Positions 12,858-23,710 of a stretch of DNA of 64,000 bases are shown here, piece by piece. The notes below the pieces were generated by a model. It made no database searches. It saw only the letters and a program-made list of their open reading frames with translations, and had not been told where the DNA came from. Position 1 is the first letter of the stretch; each line of letters begins with the position of its first letter. Origin of the DNA: Mimachlamys varia. Lineage: Eukaryota; Mollusca; Bivalvia; Pectinida; Pectinidae. The translations under genes were made by a program, and so were the position numbers. Where the stretch lies: contig OX392534.1 of NCBI GenBank assembly GCA_947623455.1, positions 34,601,426 to 34,665,425 of the forward strand, written 5' to 3'.

Positions 12858-15800
12858 TTAATCTCCTCCACAGCCGCCTCCTCCGCCGCCCCCTCCTCCT
12901 CCACCAGAATCTCCTCCTCCTCCTCCTCCTCCCCCACCTCCTCCTCCCCCACCCCCACAATCTCCGCCTCCAAATCCTCCTCCTCCACCTCCTCCAACTC
13001 CTCCACAGTCACCACCCCCAAATCCACCCCCAAATCCACCTCCACCGCCATCACACGAGGAGAAACCTCCACCGTACCCTCCTCCAGTACCGACATCAAC
13101 GGGAGGGGCTTGGTGTACACCAGGTGTGTAGGTGGGGGGTCCGGGAACGTACGCGGAACCAGCGCACGGCGTAAAACCTGGATTTTGAACACCGCCCGAC
13201 GTCTGAATTACACATCCCGACTGGACAGAATCTGCAATTCAAGAAGTTAAATAATGATTTAGAAAGTTTAATCAAACTTAGAAGTTGCGAAAACTACATG
13301 TATTATGTCCACTGGATTTTGTCAAGTCGTCTTATTGCTTTACTTGATTGTTGTTTTGTCAATATAAATGAGAGAATACCGAAGCATTAACAAAATCAAA
13401 ATCCGAACTCAAAATCGATTAAACCTCGGGCAAAATATGAACAGGAAAGATTTACACGGAGACCCTTATAAAAGTACAAGAGAATAACGGAAGTAGTGTT
13501 TTGTCAATACTATATATCCTTATGTTTTAATCGTAGCCTTCTTGCACAGTGTAGCTGTTTGTTTTCTTGACGTCTGTTACATAATATCCTGGCAACCCGT
13601 GTGGACTTAGATAACCGTATTCACTTTACTTTGTGGCTTTGGCAGTCAGGATACATACTGAAGTAGGTTTCTCTTTGAATGATCTCTCTCAAATTGAACA
13701 AATGTCTTTTTTTTAAACAGTTTTTGACACAACAGCAATAAACCTGCACCATGATTATATACCTTTCTGTACAACATCAAACATATCTATAGTTCTAATG
13801 CACAACCAGTAAAGTACCCGAGCAATCTCACGCCACTCTCGTCGAGGCCTTCCCCGGCGTTCCTTTGCAGAGGAATGCATTTTCAAACTTTATGTCAGAC
13901 ATCTTTACAACCGCTGCTCCATAGAACATTGAGGCCGATGAGTAACGAATCTATAATACGTGCTCTGGAACACTCGTGAGCGGAAATAATAAATCATTAA
14001 TAAATCTGCAGTATATGAGGAATGAGTCACGTTTTACCTAAATTACCTAATGATTGATATAAATACACATTCTGTGTTTTCAAATAATGTCCATGTCAAC
14101 CAGATATAGCATAATGCGTTATAAATCTTGTATTAAAAGATTGACAATACTGATTATGCGATATGCCCAGCTTTCCAAAATAAAATAAACTCTGATTTAA
14201 AAAGGTAAAACGACATACTGGCGATTTTTGCTATGCAATCATTCGATATGTACTCCAAACCACAACTGCATATGACATGCAAGAGCGTGCAAAGTAATAA
14301 AACATTAACCTAGTTATATGTATATGTTTCTTGTACCTGTACATTGTGATATTATCACAAAATGTTAACTAAGTTTTGATTAGCACAAGTTAGCCCGAGT
14401 TTCCTCTGGCCCCGACACCATATTTGGTTCGGGGTCCCCACACTAGACATCTATCTGTCAAAATGTCTAGCTCTGGTGTTACGGCCAGAGCAAACTCGGG
14501 CTAATCATAAGTATTCAAATTAGGATGTTTGCGCTGTAGTCACTCTGTTATACTGCCAAATTGACTTCCCGTACTCCACAATTGTCCTGTCCTTTTCTTA
14601 TGACTATTTTGCTGTTTTTATTTTTATTTTGTTTTATATTTTCTTCGTTAATTTTTTTTTACCGCGAGATATGTTAAACATTAACAAATGCATGCTGTAC
14701 ATATGCATTCCCGCTGGTTGTGCCTCGATTAAATAATGTCTTGTAAAACAACTGCCAGCATGTGGGTATCTTGTCAGTAACTGATTTGTATATTACTATA
14801 TGTTGAACTGTAATATGATTTACATTGTGGCGCTTCATGCTTCAGTTTTATCACAAACACTCGATTATGTGTGTATCATTTTAACATATGGGACTTGATT
14901 TGATTGATATCTTTATGGCATCCTCAATGGCATGTGTTTACTAGTAAAACACCAGGACACCAGGCCCAAGTATCATAAAGTTAAGCAATATGCTGTTCTC
15001 TAAACTCTAGAGTTTTTATATCCTTATACGAGATTTGGAGTGATACAACGGGTATCAAAATAGTGACAGCTACTAGTCTGCTTTGGGAGCCCTTAACAAC
15101 CGTTCTGATACTGCCGGGGCCCTGATAAATACGTTTGGTATATACCAAAGTCCTGTAAACCCGCTCACCACATGCTCTTATATATATAATTACCTGTCCA
15201 TAAGTTACTCCACCTGTAGTTAATGTGGGATAAATATTGTCAGCTTTTGGGAATACTTCTAGTGTTCATAGACTTGGTATGATGATGTCGACAAACTGTA
15301 TACGATATTGATATATTGTTGCTGTTACTTTACTATTTAAGTCAACATTTGGTCCGTTTATAAAAAAAAATGAATTATGATAAAGAGACAAATGTATAGT
15401 TTATAAACACAAAGGTTGACTACAGGTCAACCCACAATGACAATGTGTACCACCTTATCAAAAGCTCAGATGCAATATACCACGGCATCAAACGGACAAT
15501 ATATACCACATCGTCTAACATAAAGTACAAACTATATCACATGACCCATTCAAAAGAACAAAATATACCACGCATCTAATTAAAAGGATAAAATATACCA
15601 CGCATCTAATCAAAAGGACAAAATATACCACATGATTTAATCAAAAGAACAAAATATACCACGCATCTAATCAACAGGTCAATATATACCACATGATCCA
15701 ACCAAAGAACAAAATATACCACATGATCCAATCAAAAGGACAAAATATACTACTTATCTAATCAAAAGGCCAAATATACCACAGCGTCTTATCAAAAGGC

Positions 15801-18800
15801 CAAAATATACCACAGTGTCTGACAAAAGCGAAAATGTAACAGAATTCAACTAAAGCTGTACAAAACAACATATCATATAGCGTCGACTCAAAAGCCTTTA
15901 TATAAATATTTAACAGCCCAGAAAGCTTCAATTATCAACATCAATGAAAACTCAGAGGAGAAACCTGTATGTTTAAAAACTGTTAAGAGTTAAGGACAAA
16001 TATATTTCAATCAAACTATATTTGTGATTTGGCATGTTAAAACGTTTGGTTTTACTTATCAGTATCACATGTTCTGATTTTGTGTAAGCACAATTTCCGT
16101 TGTATTCTTGGTTCGCTGTTTAAATAACAGTATGAATTAGTTATTTGTTTAGTTGCTAAACGAGATAAGATATTATGAAATATAACTACATATTGTACAT
16201 ATGGTACTTTGGCAGATTGATGCGCTTATTCATTGTGACGCATAGAAATCAGTTTTTGCAACATGAACTTATTGCAGAACAAATAATTGCAATATTTCTG
16301 AAAAAGAGCGGATGCATTATCATATCTAACCCTGAACAACATGAAAAACGCAACAACTGGCCAATTGATGCAAACTTCAAGAAAATATTCCCAATCCTTC
16401 AGAAAATGTCAAAACCATGTAGATGAAGATACTCACGTGTGTTGACGTAGGTGATTTGTGGTCCGGTGGTTGCCTGTGTCCCTATTACTCGTCCGGGCAT
16501 AGAACGTCGGCTGGAGTTACAGTACACACATATGAACACAATGAAGGCTATGAACAGTCCAACTCCAACCAGACTGCCGATAACTATTCCAGCGATGATC
16601 CCCCCGGTAGCATTGGATCTGGAAAGCAAATCAGAGTATGCCGAAGCTTCAACAAGAATAATCTGAAGTCGAGATCGATTTAAGTAGGGACGAAATATAA
16701 GCAAATAAAAAAGAGTATACCAAAGCGTTAACAAAATCTGATCCAAACGCAAAATCGATAAAACCAGGGGCAAAATATGAACAAAGGGAAAGTTTACATG
16801 GAGACCCTTGTTTAAGTACAAGAGTTCCGGAAGAGTGAGCGTCTTCTGGTTTTTGAAACATTAACACGTAGACCTTGAAAAAGATAACGAATTGTAAGAC
16901 AAGATATTCCGGAAGGGAAAGTGTCTTCTTCTTCATCCACGACATCCGCCATGGACATTTAGGTCACGTCACAGTAACAGTCACATTTTGAAAGTGAGAA
17001 TTGAAGCATTATTCTCAACACAACAGATAGGCATACTAATGAGCATATTCAAAACTCCACCTTCATATCAGCATATGTAGATTAACACAGATACTATACA
17101 AAGATACATGTAACTACTCTTGCCAGGACATCTGAAAGGGTTTTTTTTTTATCATCTATTTTTTTGCAAGCTAAAGCAGAATTTAAAATGATATATAAAA
17201 CAAACAAAAAACGTAAAAATATGTTACGTCATTTTTCTGTATGTGCAAAAACCATGTTGCATTTCCAACGAAATACAAGTACAATTGTAAGTCAAGGTAA
17301 ACAATTTTAACATCGTTACATAGACCCATATTAGTGTTATGCTCCCAAATGTGAAATATTCAATTTTCATAAAGTCATGAATAACGAGTATTCTAAAGTT
17401 ACCTTGTATGTTAATAGTTTATTTATACGTAAGATCGTGATGGTATTTCCGTTTCCGGTTGCGTACTTACACGTATTCTGTGTAGCCGTAATAGTCGACG
17501 TAATGTGAAGGACAGCAGTAGTAAAAGCCCGTGTAGCCTCCGCAACAACCCTCATCACAGGGGAACGACTTACTCTTGTACTCAACGCGGCCGTATTCGT
17601 AAAGGTACTCAGAGGAAATGGAATAACAATAGGATGCCATGGAAACCCCTGAAAAGTTATGAAATTTGTAATGTATAAAACATATTAGCATGTAATTAAT
17701 TCATTGTTTTCATTCCTATAAAGAATACAGTCATGTCCTACAGTGTAATTGTCTTACTATATAAAGAATTTATTTTGAATACTCAAAGGTCGTTCTTAAA
17801 TCAACCAGATAAAAACTGTGTACGAGATGATCAAACCATTTCTTGTTGTGAATGTGTGGGCATTAGGCCGAAAACACCTGGTGAGAAACCATGCGAGAGC
17901 TAACAAGAAATTTACAAGATGGTGGATGTGTTGGACATTCTATGTCCAGGTATAACGTGAAGCCGGACCATATTTATTGAATTTGTGTACTCAGTCATAT
18001 TTGGCTTTATGTCCAAATTTGCTTAAATGACCAGAATATTGTCGTTGCTTCATTACATCTATCAATATTGAAGATATTTTTATCATCATTTTATATCGAC
18101 ACAATCTTCAACATGATGAAGCAGGTCAATTATTTGGTAGAAATAGAAGATAATAACTTCAAGACCCAATATACGTTACTTTCGACAAACTTGAAGCGAA
18201 AATCAAGTCTAATAACTTTTTATATTCATAGATTTAGTTAAGATTAACTGATAACAGCAATATACAAGATAAATTCTTACGCGGTTACCGGTAGAGCAGC
18301 AGTTGAAACTCGGTAATGGTAAACACGCGTCCATTTTGAACTGTCTTCTAACTTCGGATTGTTGTTGAAGTTGGCCCCACCTGAATTATTTTCAATTCTT
18401 TGGATTTTTCTGTCAAGAGTTTCTTGTAAGTTACCGCTCAGGTAAACTTCGTTTTAGGCTTATATTTGCATGGTTATCAACTGGATTATTTTTCAGAATT
18501 GTTCAGAATCAGGAAAAATGTCCTGAAAATACGGATATTGGGCCTTTAAATATACAGAAAAAAACATTCTCAGCTCGAATTAGAAGATAATTGATGAGCA
18601 TACTTCACTGTCATAGCGACTAATATTGTTGTAGTAGAAACAGGTCACACGACTCATAGTTATTGGATATGGAATTTATTTCACTCCCGTTAATTACTTT
18701 ATAAAATGTAAAAAAGGGACACTCGCTGAAACTCGTGTCTTTTGTAACCTAAACAAAATTAACGAGAGAGAACTAAATTCCATATCCAACAAAAACGCGT

Positions 18801-19964
18801 TGTGTAACCTCTATATATCGGATAGATCGTTTCCAGAATCATAATTTTGAAATGTAAAATAAATGCATGGACTACATAAAACATTGCAATATGAATATTA
18901 TATTAAGAAAGAGTTGTAACAACTACTTTCAAATATTAAAAGTTTACCCGATCCCATTTGACAACTAACTTTAATGTCCGTCTCATTACGATCCCTTACA
19001 TGGACCCCAAATAAATCAACAAAGTGTAAATGTTTAAACATGAATTATATATGCTTTTAGTTTCTGATTAAACTACGGGATATGTACAGTCACTAGCAGG
19101 AAACTTCTCGTGCCAATTGAAGTAGAATAAGCATTATCGCTGAAATGTGAAAATACTTTGTATGGTGGCATATTTCTGCAACGACTTTTGACTTGCAAGC
19201 TACTGATGTCAACATAATTTTGAGAAGATGCCGTTTTTACCTGAGAAGACCTAACTCAGTTAACACCCCTAGGAATCCCGTTAAAAGAGTAATTTTGAGA
19301 ATCGAGTTTGTCATCAACATTTGAACAATTGTTTGTGAACAATTTTGCTGTGGACAGAAATTGTATCTAATTAACGGAATTTCGTTATGTTGTGAGTGAA
19401 ATTAAAACAGCTCATTTGAAATAAAAGATAAAAAAATTACCCAATATATGTAATTTGTGAGTAGTTCCGAAATTTTCCACTATAATATGTGCATAGTATA
19501 TAGATAATATATTTATTTGCATTTAAGGCAGATTTTAAAACTTATGCGTCCTGAATTATTACCTGATAGATTTGTAGTGGGACAGCGCACCGAGGCGTAT
19601 CGTCGATCAATAACGAAATATACTGACATCAAAGTAGTGGTTGAACAGCTGTTGTAAAGTAATAGTATGTATGCTGAAGGCCACACATGTAAAACCATGT
19701 GAGAAGACAAAGGCGTATTCACCTATATCAACAGTACACAACTATATATAGCAAACATGTCTAAATAACGATTTTCCACATTAATATGCGTCATCTCACG
19801 GGTACATTCTATCATGATACGAGACCACTTATGACGTCATCTGTCGTCCATCAACCAATGAACCATAATTATAATGGTAACTTCGCCAGAAACTAGATTT
19901 GAAACTGTTAGTGAAGCTTACCTGTACACAGCTGAAGTACCAGCAGTATACCCAGTGTCGCCAT
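12858..19964 (-). CDS. Gene A: six-cysteine single-pass membrane protein (Shisa/CYYR1-like), 258 aa, four exons
   Basis: Proposed exons on the minus strand are 19964-19922, 17648-17471, 16618-16437 and 13231-12858 (43+178+182+374 nt, exactly 259 codons). All introns are GT-AG, with phases 1, 2 and 1. Residues 1-19 are a signal peptide (MATLGILLVLQLCTG start, cleavage probably after about A19). The ectodomain has six cysteines (C22, C45, C49-C50, C59-C60) and many tyrosines. An NAT sequon lies at 76-78 and the transmembrane helix at about 81-108. The basic NSSRR that follows puts the C-terminus in the cytosol. The tail has a PPTY (PPxY) motif at 166-169 and a Gly-rich end with repeated GGGDCGG. 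The C-x(n)-C-xxx-CC-x(8)-CC layout plus one helix and PPxY is the STMC6 (Shisa, CYYR1, WBP1/VOPP1) plan. Members are adaptors, and PPxY motifs recruit WW-domain proteins such as NEDD4-type ligases. The function here is inferred. It is the tandem paralogue of the gene at 23.7-28.3 kb. Confidence 0.85.
13370..13490 (-). mobile_element. Penelope-like element 3' terminal fragment in gene A intron 3
   Basis: Starts GAGAGAATACCGAAGCATTA on the plus strand and includes ACAAGAGAATAA. Confidence 0.55.
14390..14504. mobile_element. Short MITE in gene A intron 3
   Basis: 115-bp hairpin with ends TTAGCCCGAGTTTCCTCTGG and its partner CCAGAGCAAACTCGGGCTAA. A related scrap (GTGTCGGGGCCAGAGGAAAC) is at 44.20 kb. 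Confidence 0.7.
15430..15840. repeat. 31-bp minisatellite in gene A intron 3
   Basis: About 13 diverged units built on AAAATATACCACATGATC plus CAATCAAAAGGAC. No unrelated spacers, so not a CRISPR. Confidence 0.8.
16710..17060 (-). mobile_element. Penelope-like element 3' tail in gene A intron 2
   Basis: Begins about 90 bp from exon 3 of gene A. It carries the family tail with a partial internal duplication (two ATTCCGGAAG-type sections). Confidence 0.62.
18162..18545. mobile_element. TTAA-flanked MITE, copy 3, in gene A intron 1
   Basis: 384 bp. TTAA lies on the right and TTCA on the left. Ends are AGACCCAATATACG and CGGATATTGGGCCT. Confidence 0.75.
18662..18789. mobile_element. Short hairpin MITE in gene A intron 1
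   Basis: 128 bp with inverted ends TTGGATATGGAATTTATTTC and AAATTCCATATCCAA. A second member is at 52.81-52.91 kb. Confidence 0.68.
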
Positions 19965-20095
19965 CTTGAATCGTCGATTTGCCCTTGTTAGTTATTTATA
20001 ACTTTGACTATTTTCACCTGCCACAGTAGTTTACGGTTGAGTGGATCTTTGTAATAGGACTGGATGTCAGGTGGGTAGGGATGATTCGAGTATTT
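19965..20095 (-). promoter_or_regulatory. Gene A core and proximal promoter with TATA box
   Basis: TATAAATA reads on the minus strand at 20000-19993, 36 bp before the ATG. The stretch up to about 20,095 aligns with the same region of gene B, including GTTATAAATAAC, a block reading ATAGGACTGG on the plus strand, and AGGTGGGTAGGGATGA. Conservation between diverged paralogues supports function. A TATA box at this distance predicts transcription starting roughly 5-10 nt before the ATG. The start context CAAGATGGCGAC is one base off the TISU consensus. Confidence 0.7.
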
Positions 20096-20659
20096 CATAA
20101 GACACCGTCGCCCTCTATAAAGCTACTTATAACTTAAATGTAAGTGTTACTGCTGCCTGAATAGAGTTATTGTGATTTGTCTTGTTTGAATGGATTTAAG
20201 ATCGTTATTTACTATAAGCCTGGCGAATTATCAAGATACAAGATGAATGTATACATCAAAATGCTTAATTGATCACAGGAGAATGAGTAATGCACATAAA
20301 TTAACTGTTGCTATTAGATACTTTCCAAGATTACATAGTTTTTTAACATTCTGTGTGTGATTAGTTGACTCAGATTATTTCTATACGATGAATCTAACAC
20401 ACACATATAACCCTCACACACATATGTAACTACATTATAGATATTTCCGTCTTAAAGTATACATTTTACACACGAAAACAAACTTATACTCGCCTTCTAT
20501 ATCATTAAGATTGCACTTCGTTTCCAATTTGCTACTTCTATCAATACCAACTACATGTACATTTTTAGAATCAATGTTTAATTTGTGATCTGACAGTCTG
20601 AGCGAGCAATTTCGTTTATAAAGCCGTTATTAAACTGTTTTTGTAAACAAAACAAAAAA

Positions 20660-21745
20660 ATCAGAGAATACCAAAGAGTCAACAAAACCATGATCCGAAC
20701 TCAAACTCAATTAAACTAGAGGCAAAATAAGAATAAAAGAAAAATTTACACGGGGACCCTTTTAAAAGCACAAGAGAATAAGACCAGGTTTTCCGGAAGA
20801 GTAAGCGTTTTCTGGCTACATCGACGACACCCGCCATGTAAATCTTTGTCACATCTAAGTAAACAGCAAGATCTTAAAACAAGAACTGAGTATCATTGTT
20901 AATCACCAAAAGTAAACACGCTAATGAGCATTCTCAAAAGCGTCCATCTTAATATCACTGAAAGATACAGAATAATGTATTTCTCAATGAGACAAAGATG
21001 GCAACCATAAAACTTGCCCGTAGTTCTGATCAACCTGCATATCTCGAATCCTTATGTTGTTAGTTTGTTTGTCAGCAGTCGACATCGATCACGAAAATCA
21101 AGATACCTAGAGCAAGCTGTAAAAAATCAAATCAACTGCGACATGTAAACACAATAGGTTGGAGAAGAACGTTTATCGTATAGCTTAGTAGTAAGCTGTC
21201 CATGTTGGTCGTAGTTTAACTGGAGATCGAAGTAAGTAGCTGATGTAAAAGAGTATGTTGTGTCCTTTATTTCAAGTTCACATCGTCGATATATCCGAAA
21301 TTAAACGATTTGGCAAGGTTTTTGTTACCTGTCCTATTTGCTCTTTCACAAGTTCAGCCCCGTTTGAAAACAAAAACAAGTCCGCTAAGAGTTGGACACA
21401 GTTTGTTCCCATGGGAATGCCAACAGCCTGCTTGAAAATCTTTCCTCCGAACTCACAAAAATATTGTCGACCAGGAATCATCCTTACTTACTTATCGTCT
21501 TCAGTGTATTTCCTCTTAGCTTTTGTCTTGTTTTCCACAAAGTATGTTCCAAGATAGCTCACTACCATATATTTGTATCGTCGTACGCCTTTCTTAGAAA
21601 AGAAAGCTCTCATAATGAGAGCCCAAAGACGTTCTTTCAGTTAAGTATGTGGTATGATAGTGTATAGGGTGGAAAAATCAAATGTTTTGATAGACGAAAC
21701 ATTTTTGAGAAAGGGTGCTCAATACTGATTAGAAGATCTCTTGAT
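20660..21745 (-). mobile_element. Penelope-like element fragment with degraded RT
   Basis: GGKIFKQAVGIPMGTN and LLADLFLF lie near 21.36-21.45 kb on the minus strand, and the family 3' tail ends at 20,660. Frameshifts and a deletion remove the IDD box. It lies upstream of gene A inside unit 1 and has no counterpart in unit 2. Confidence 0.75.
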
Positions 21746-21761
21746 TTTTTTTCTTTTTTTT

Positions 21762-22097
21762 AGTCCCCGAGGTTTGCTGGAGCCTCCATAGCCACAGTTA
21801 ATCTCATCTGAGTAGTAGCATGGTACATGATATACACATTTTCGTAGTACACAATTTGAAATTATTCAGTACTAGTTTAATTTTACTTCTAAATTCATAA
21901 ATTAAAGGGGTTTTACGCACATGACCCTTCTGTTTCAAAATTAGTTTAGAAATGTTGTAATCCCACCTTTGGCCGCTAGCATCACTAAAGAGTCCTAGGA
22001 GGACGAAACAGCTGTATGGTGCAGTTTAATTCATTTTCGACACACTGTTTCTGTTACTTAATTTGAAAAGTGCAGCATATGTGTGTGTTACGTCATC
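21762..22097 (+). mobile_element. Hammerhead-bearing repeat, full length
   Basis: 336 bp from AGTCCCCGAGG to CGTCATC. The hammerhead at 21,976-22,022 keeps stem I, stem II and GAAA, but the core reads CTAAAGA (G5 changed), so it is predicted to be inactive. It sits directly between a Penelope-like fragment and a LINE fragment in unit 1 and is missing from unit 2 at this place, so it arrived after the duplication. Confidence 0.75.
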
Positions 22098-22099
22098 CC

Positions 22100-22460
22100 A
22101 CATACTTCTGATCCGCAGTTAACTATACTGCTGACAGTGTATGTGTCAAACACGGCTGCTGAGTCCCAACATTAAACCATTGTTGCATACATACCCCGTT
22201 GATGAACATAATGCATGTTCAGACAATTTACTCTGTATTTGTTTGCATTAACCGTTATAATTCAATAACACTACAAGATAGTTTTATTCATTAACTATCT
22301 TTAACAGACACCCATCGTATTTCTATTTTTCATTATATTTTGTATTTATCAATCGTTCTCCATTCCTAAAAACAGTTTTGATCTTTAAAGCGCTAACAGT
22401 AAGGCCCCATTTGATAACCAGTTAACCAGTACAACTGATGAATGAAATACCCCTGTAATT
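22100..22460 (-). mobile_element. LINE reverse transcriptase fragment (unit 1 copy)
   Basis: Aligns with 30.34-30.6 kb at the DNA level (GACAGTGTATGTGTCAAACA, TTCATTAACTAT). The downstream part present in unit 2 is replaced here by the hammerhead repeat that ends at 22,097. Confidence 0.65.
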
Positions 22461-22589
22461 ATCAAGGTTACTTGGATTTAATTTCCTTGATACTCGGACT
22501 GTTTATTGGTTTATTATGATATTAATTTCAAATAAAAAAATGATGGAAATTAAATGATTAAAACCTGATACTTTTTCGGGACAGTTCAT

Positions 22590-22900
22590 AATTAACGTAG
22601 ACTACAACAATACTTCCGTAAAAAACAAAATACTCAGTTCTAAAAGTATAGTTCTTTATTTATCACAAATGATAACTAAGAAATATCCAAATAATATTCA
22701 CAAATATGTTACATTTTTAAAAATACAAATATGTTTTGTCTTATCACAGAAAGCAGACGCAAAACTTCCTTCAAAAGGCAAACAATAAGGTTTCTCTTTT
22801 ATGACATAGTTCTATTTGTTTTTCTCCTTTCATTATTTACAGCGCTTACTTGAGTGTTTTAAAGTGGATTGAACAACAAAATAACATTCACATGAAAATA
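22590..22900 (-). other. Conserved 3' flank of unit 2, possible distal 3' UTR end
   Basis: This stretch aligns with 11,020-11,320. Both contain a minus-strand AATAAAG (22,655-22,660 here) and the shared string GGCAAACAATAAG. Non-coding conservation between the two duplicate units could reflect a long 3' UTR or simply shared descent. Confidence 0.4.
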
Positions 22901-23054
22901 GGACGATAAAGAGCATACGATGATTAGGCAAGTTTAATTATTATGTGTGCTATTTGTGGAATGTGCCCTGTTTTTTCCAGACAAATCAAAGATTTAGAAA
23001 GAATACTTTCTAAACGTATTATTAAATTATTCGTATCTATCTTTCCAATATCAA

Positions 23055-23115
23055 AATATCAGGGAATACCAATAGATAAAAAAATCCAAACTCAGAATCG
23101 ATGAAATAGGAGAAA
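23055..23115 (-). mobile_element. Penelope-like element terminal scrap
   Basis: CAGGGAATACCAATAGA followed by AATCCAAACTCAGAATCGAT. It matches the family end in the same relative place as 11,480-11,585 in unit 1, so it predates the duplication. Confidence 0.45.
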
Positions 23116-23640
23116 GAATACCTGTATCAAAGAAAAAAAACAAAGAAAAACAAAAAAAACAAAAGCACATGGAAACCACATGTAAAAACCTAAAAACATC
23201 AAATGAAATATGGATAAACTATAAATTTAAAGAAAATAATATTATCGTTTCAAATGTGTTTTAGAGTATTACATAAAATATTGATTCAGACAAACATATA
23301 CAATCTTATATTAAAAAATATTGCATTAACTACAGTTACTTGGTACATTTTTACGTCAACCCAAAACTTCCCTCTTCGTAAATAGTTACAGAAATTGTAA
23401 AGGCGATAACATACATGATCATAATAAAATGTATTTTCCAATCAAGGGGAGCAACTCCATCATGTTTCTAACAATTCGTCCCTTTCTGATCACGTCATGG
23501 GACAGGTCTGTCAATATTTAACCAAGGTACAATTTGTATACACTGACAAGCCTGGGAAAGCTTTACAATGTTGGAGAAGAGCAGCATTTATTAAGCATTA
23601 ATATATAACCTGCTTATAGTTTACAGAATTTCTCTTTATG

Positions 23641-23650
23641 TTTATTTATT
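23641..23650 (-). terminator. Polyadenylation signals after gene B
   Basis: Two overlapping AATAAA hexamers on the minus strand lie about 60-70 bp after the gene B stop codon. This is the nearest plausible mRNA end. A second conserved AATAAA occurs at 22,655-22,660. Confidence 0.5.
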
Positions 23651-23710
23651 TATGCATAAAGCATAATATATCTTAAAAAATGAAACACTGTGATATAAAA
23701 AAAAACACTT

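Larger units (their letters stand above)
10980..22520. repeat. Tandem duplication unit 1 (3' flank, gene A, 5' flank)
   Basis: Landmarks occur in the same order as in unit 2: the conserved block at 11.02-11.32 kb, an AGAGCAGCATTTA block near 11.91 kb, the gene, the conserved promoter, and a LINE fragment 2.1 kb upstream of the ATG. The unit is larger than unit 2 because of later insertions: MITEs at 12.4 and 18.2 kb, a minisatellite at 15.4 kb, and Penelope and hammerhead repeats at 20.7-22.1 kb. Confidence 0.7.

Noticed and set aside
12825..13250. Plus-strand Ser/Thr/Pro-rich protein opposite the last exon of gene A
   Set aside because: It is the complement of the GGN tract. The minus-strand frame joins the other exons exactly and is conserved in gene B.
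15430..15840. CRISPR-like array of short repeats
   Set aside because: Units are contiguous variants of one sequence with no unique spacers, in an animal intron.
21745..21762. Hammerhead repeat as the terminal repeat of the adjoining Penelope fragment
   Set aside because: They lie on opposite strands and meet at a T-rich tract where the RT homology is cut, so chance adjacency is simpler.
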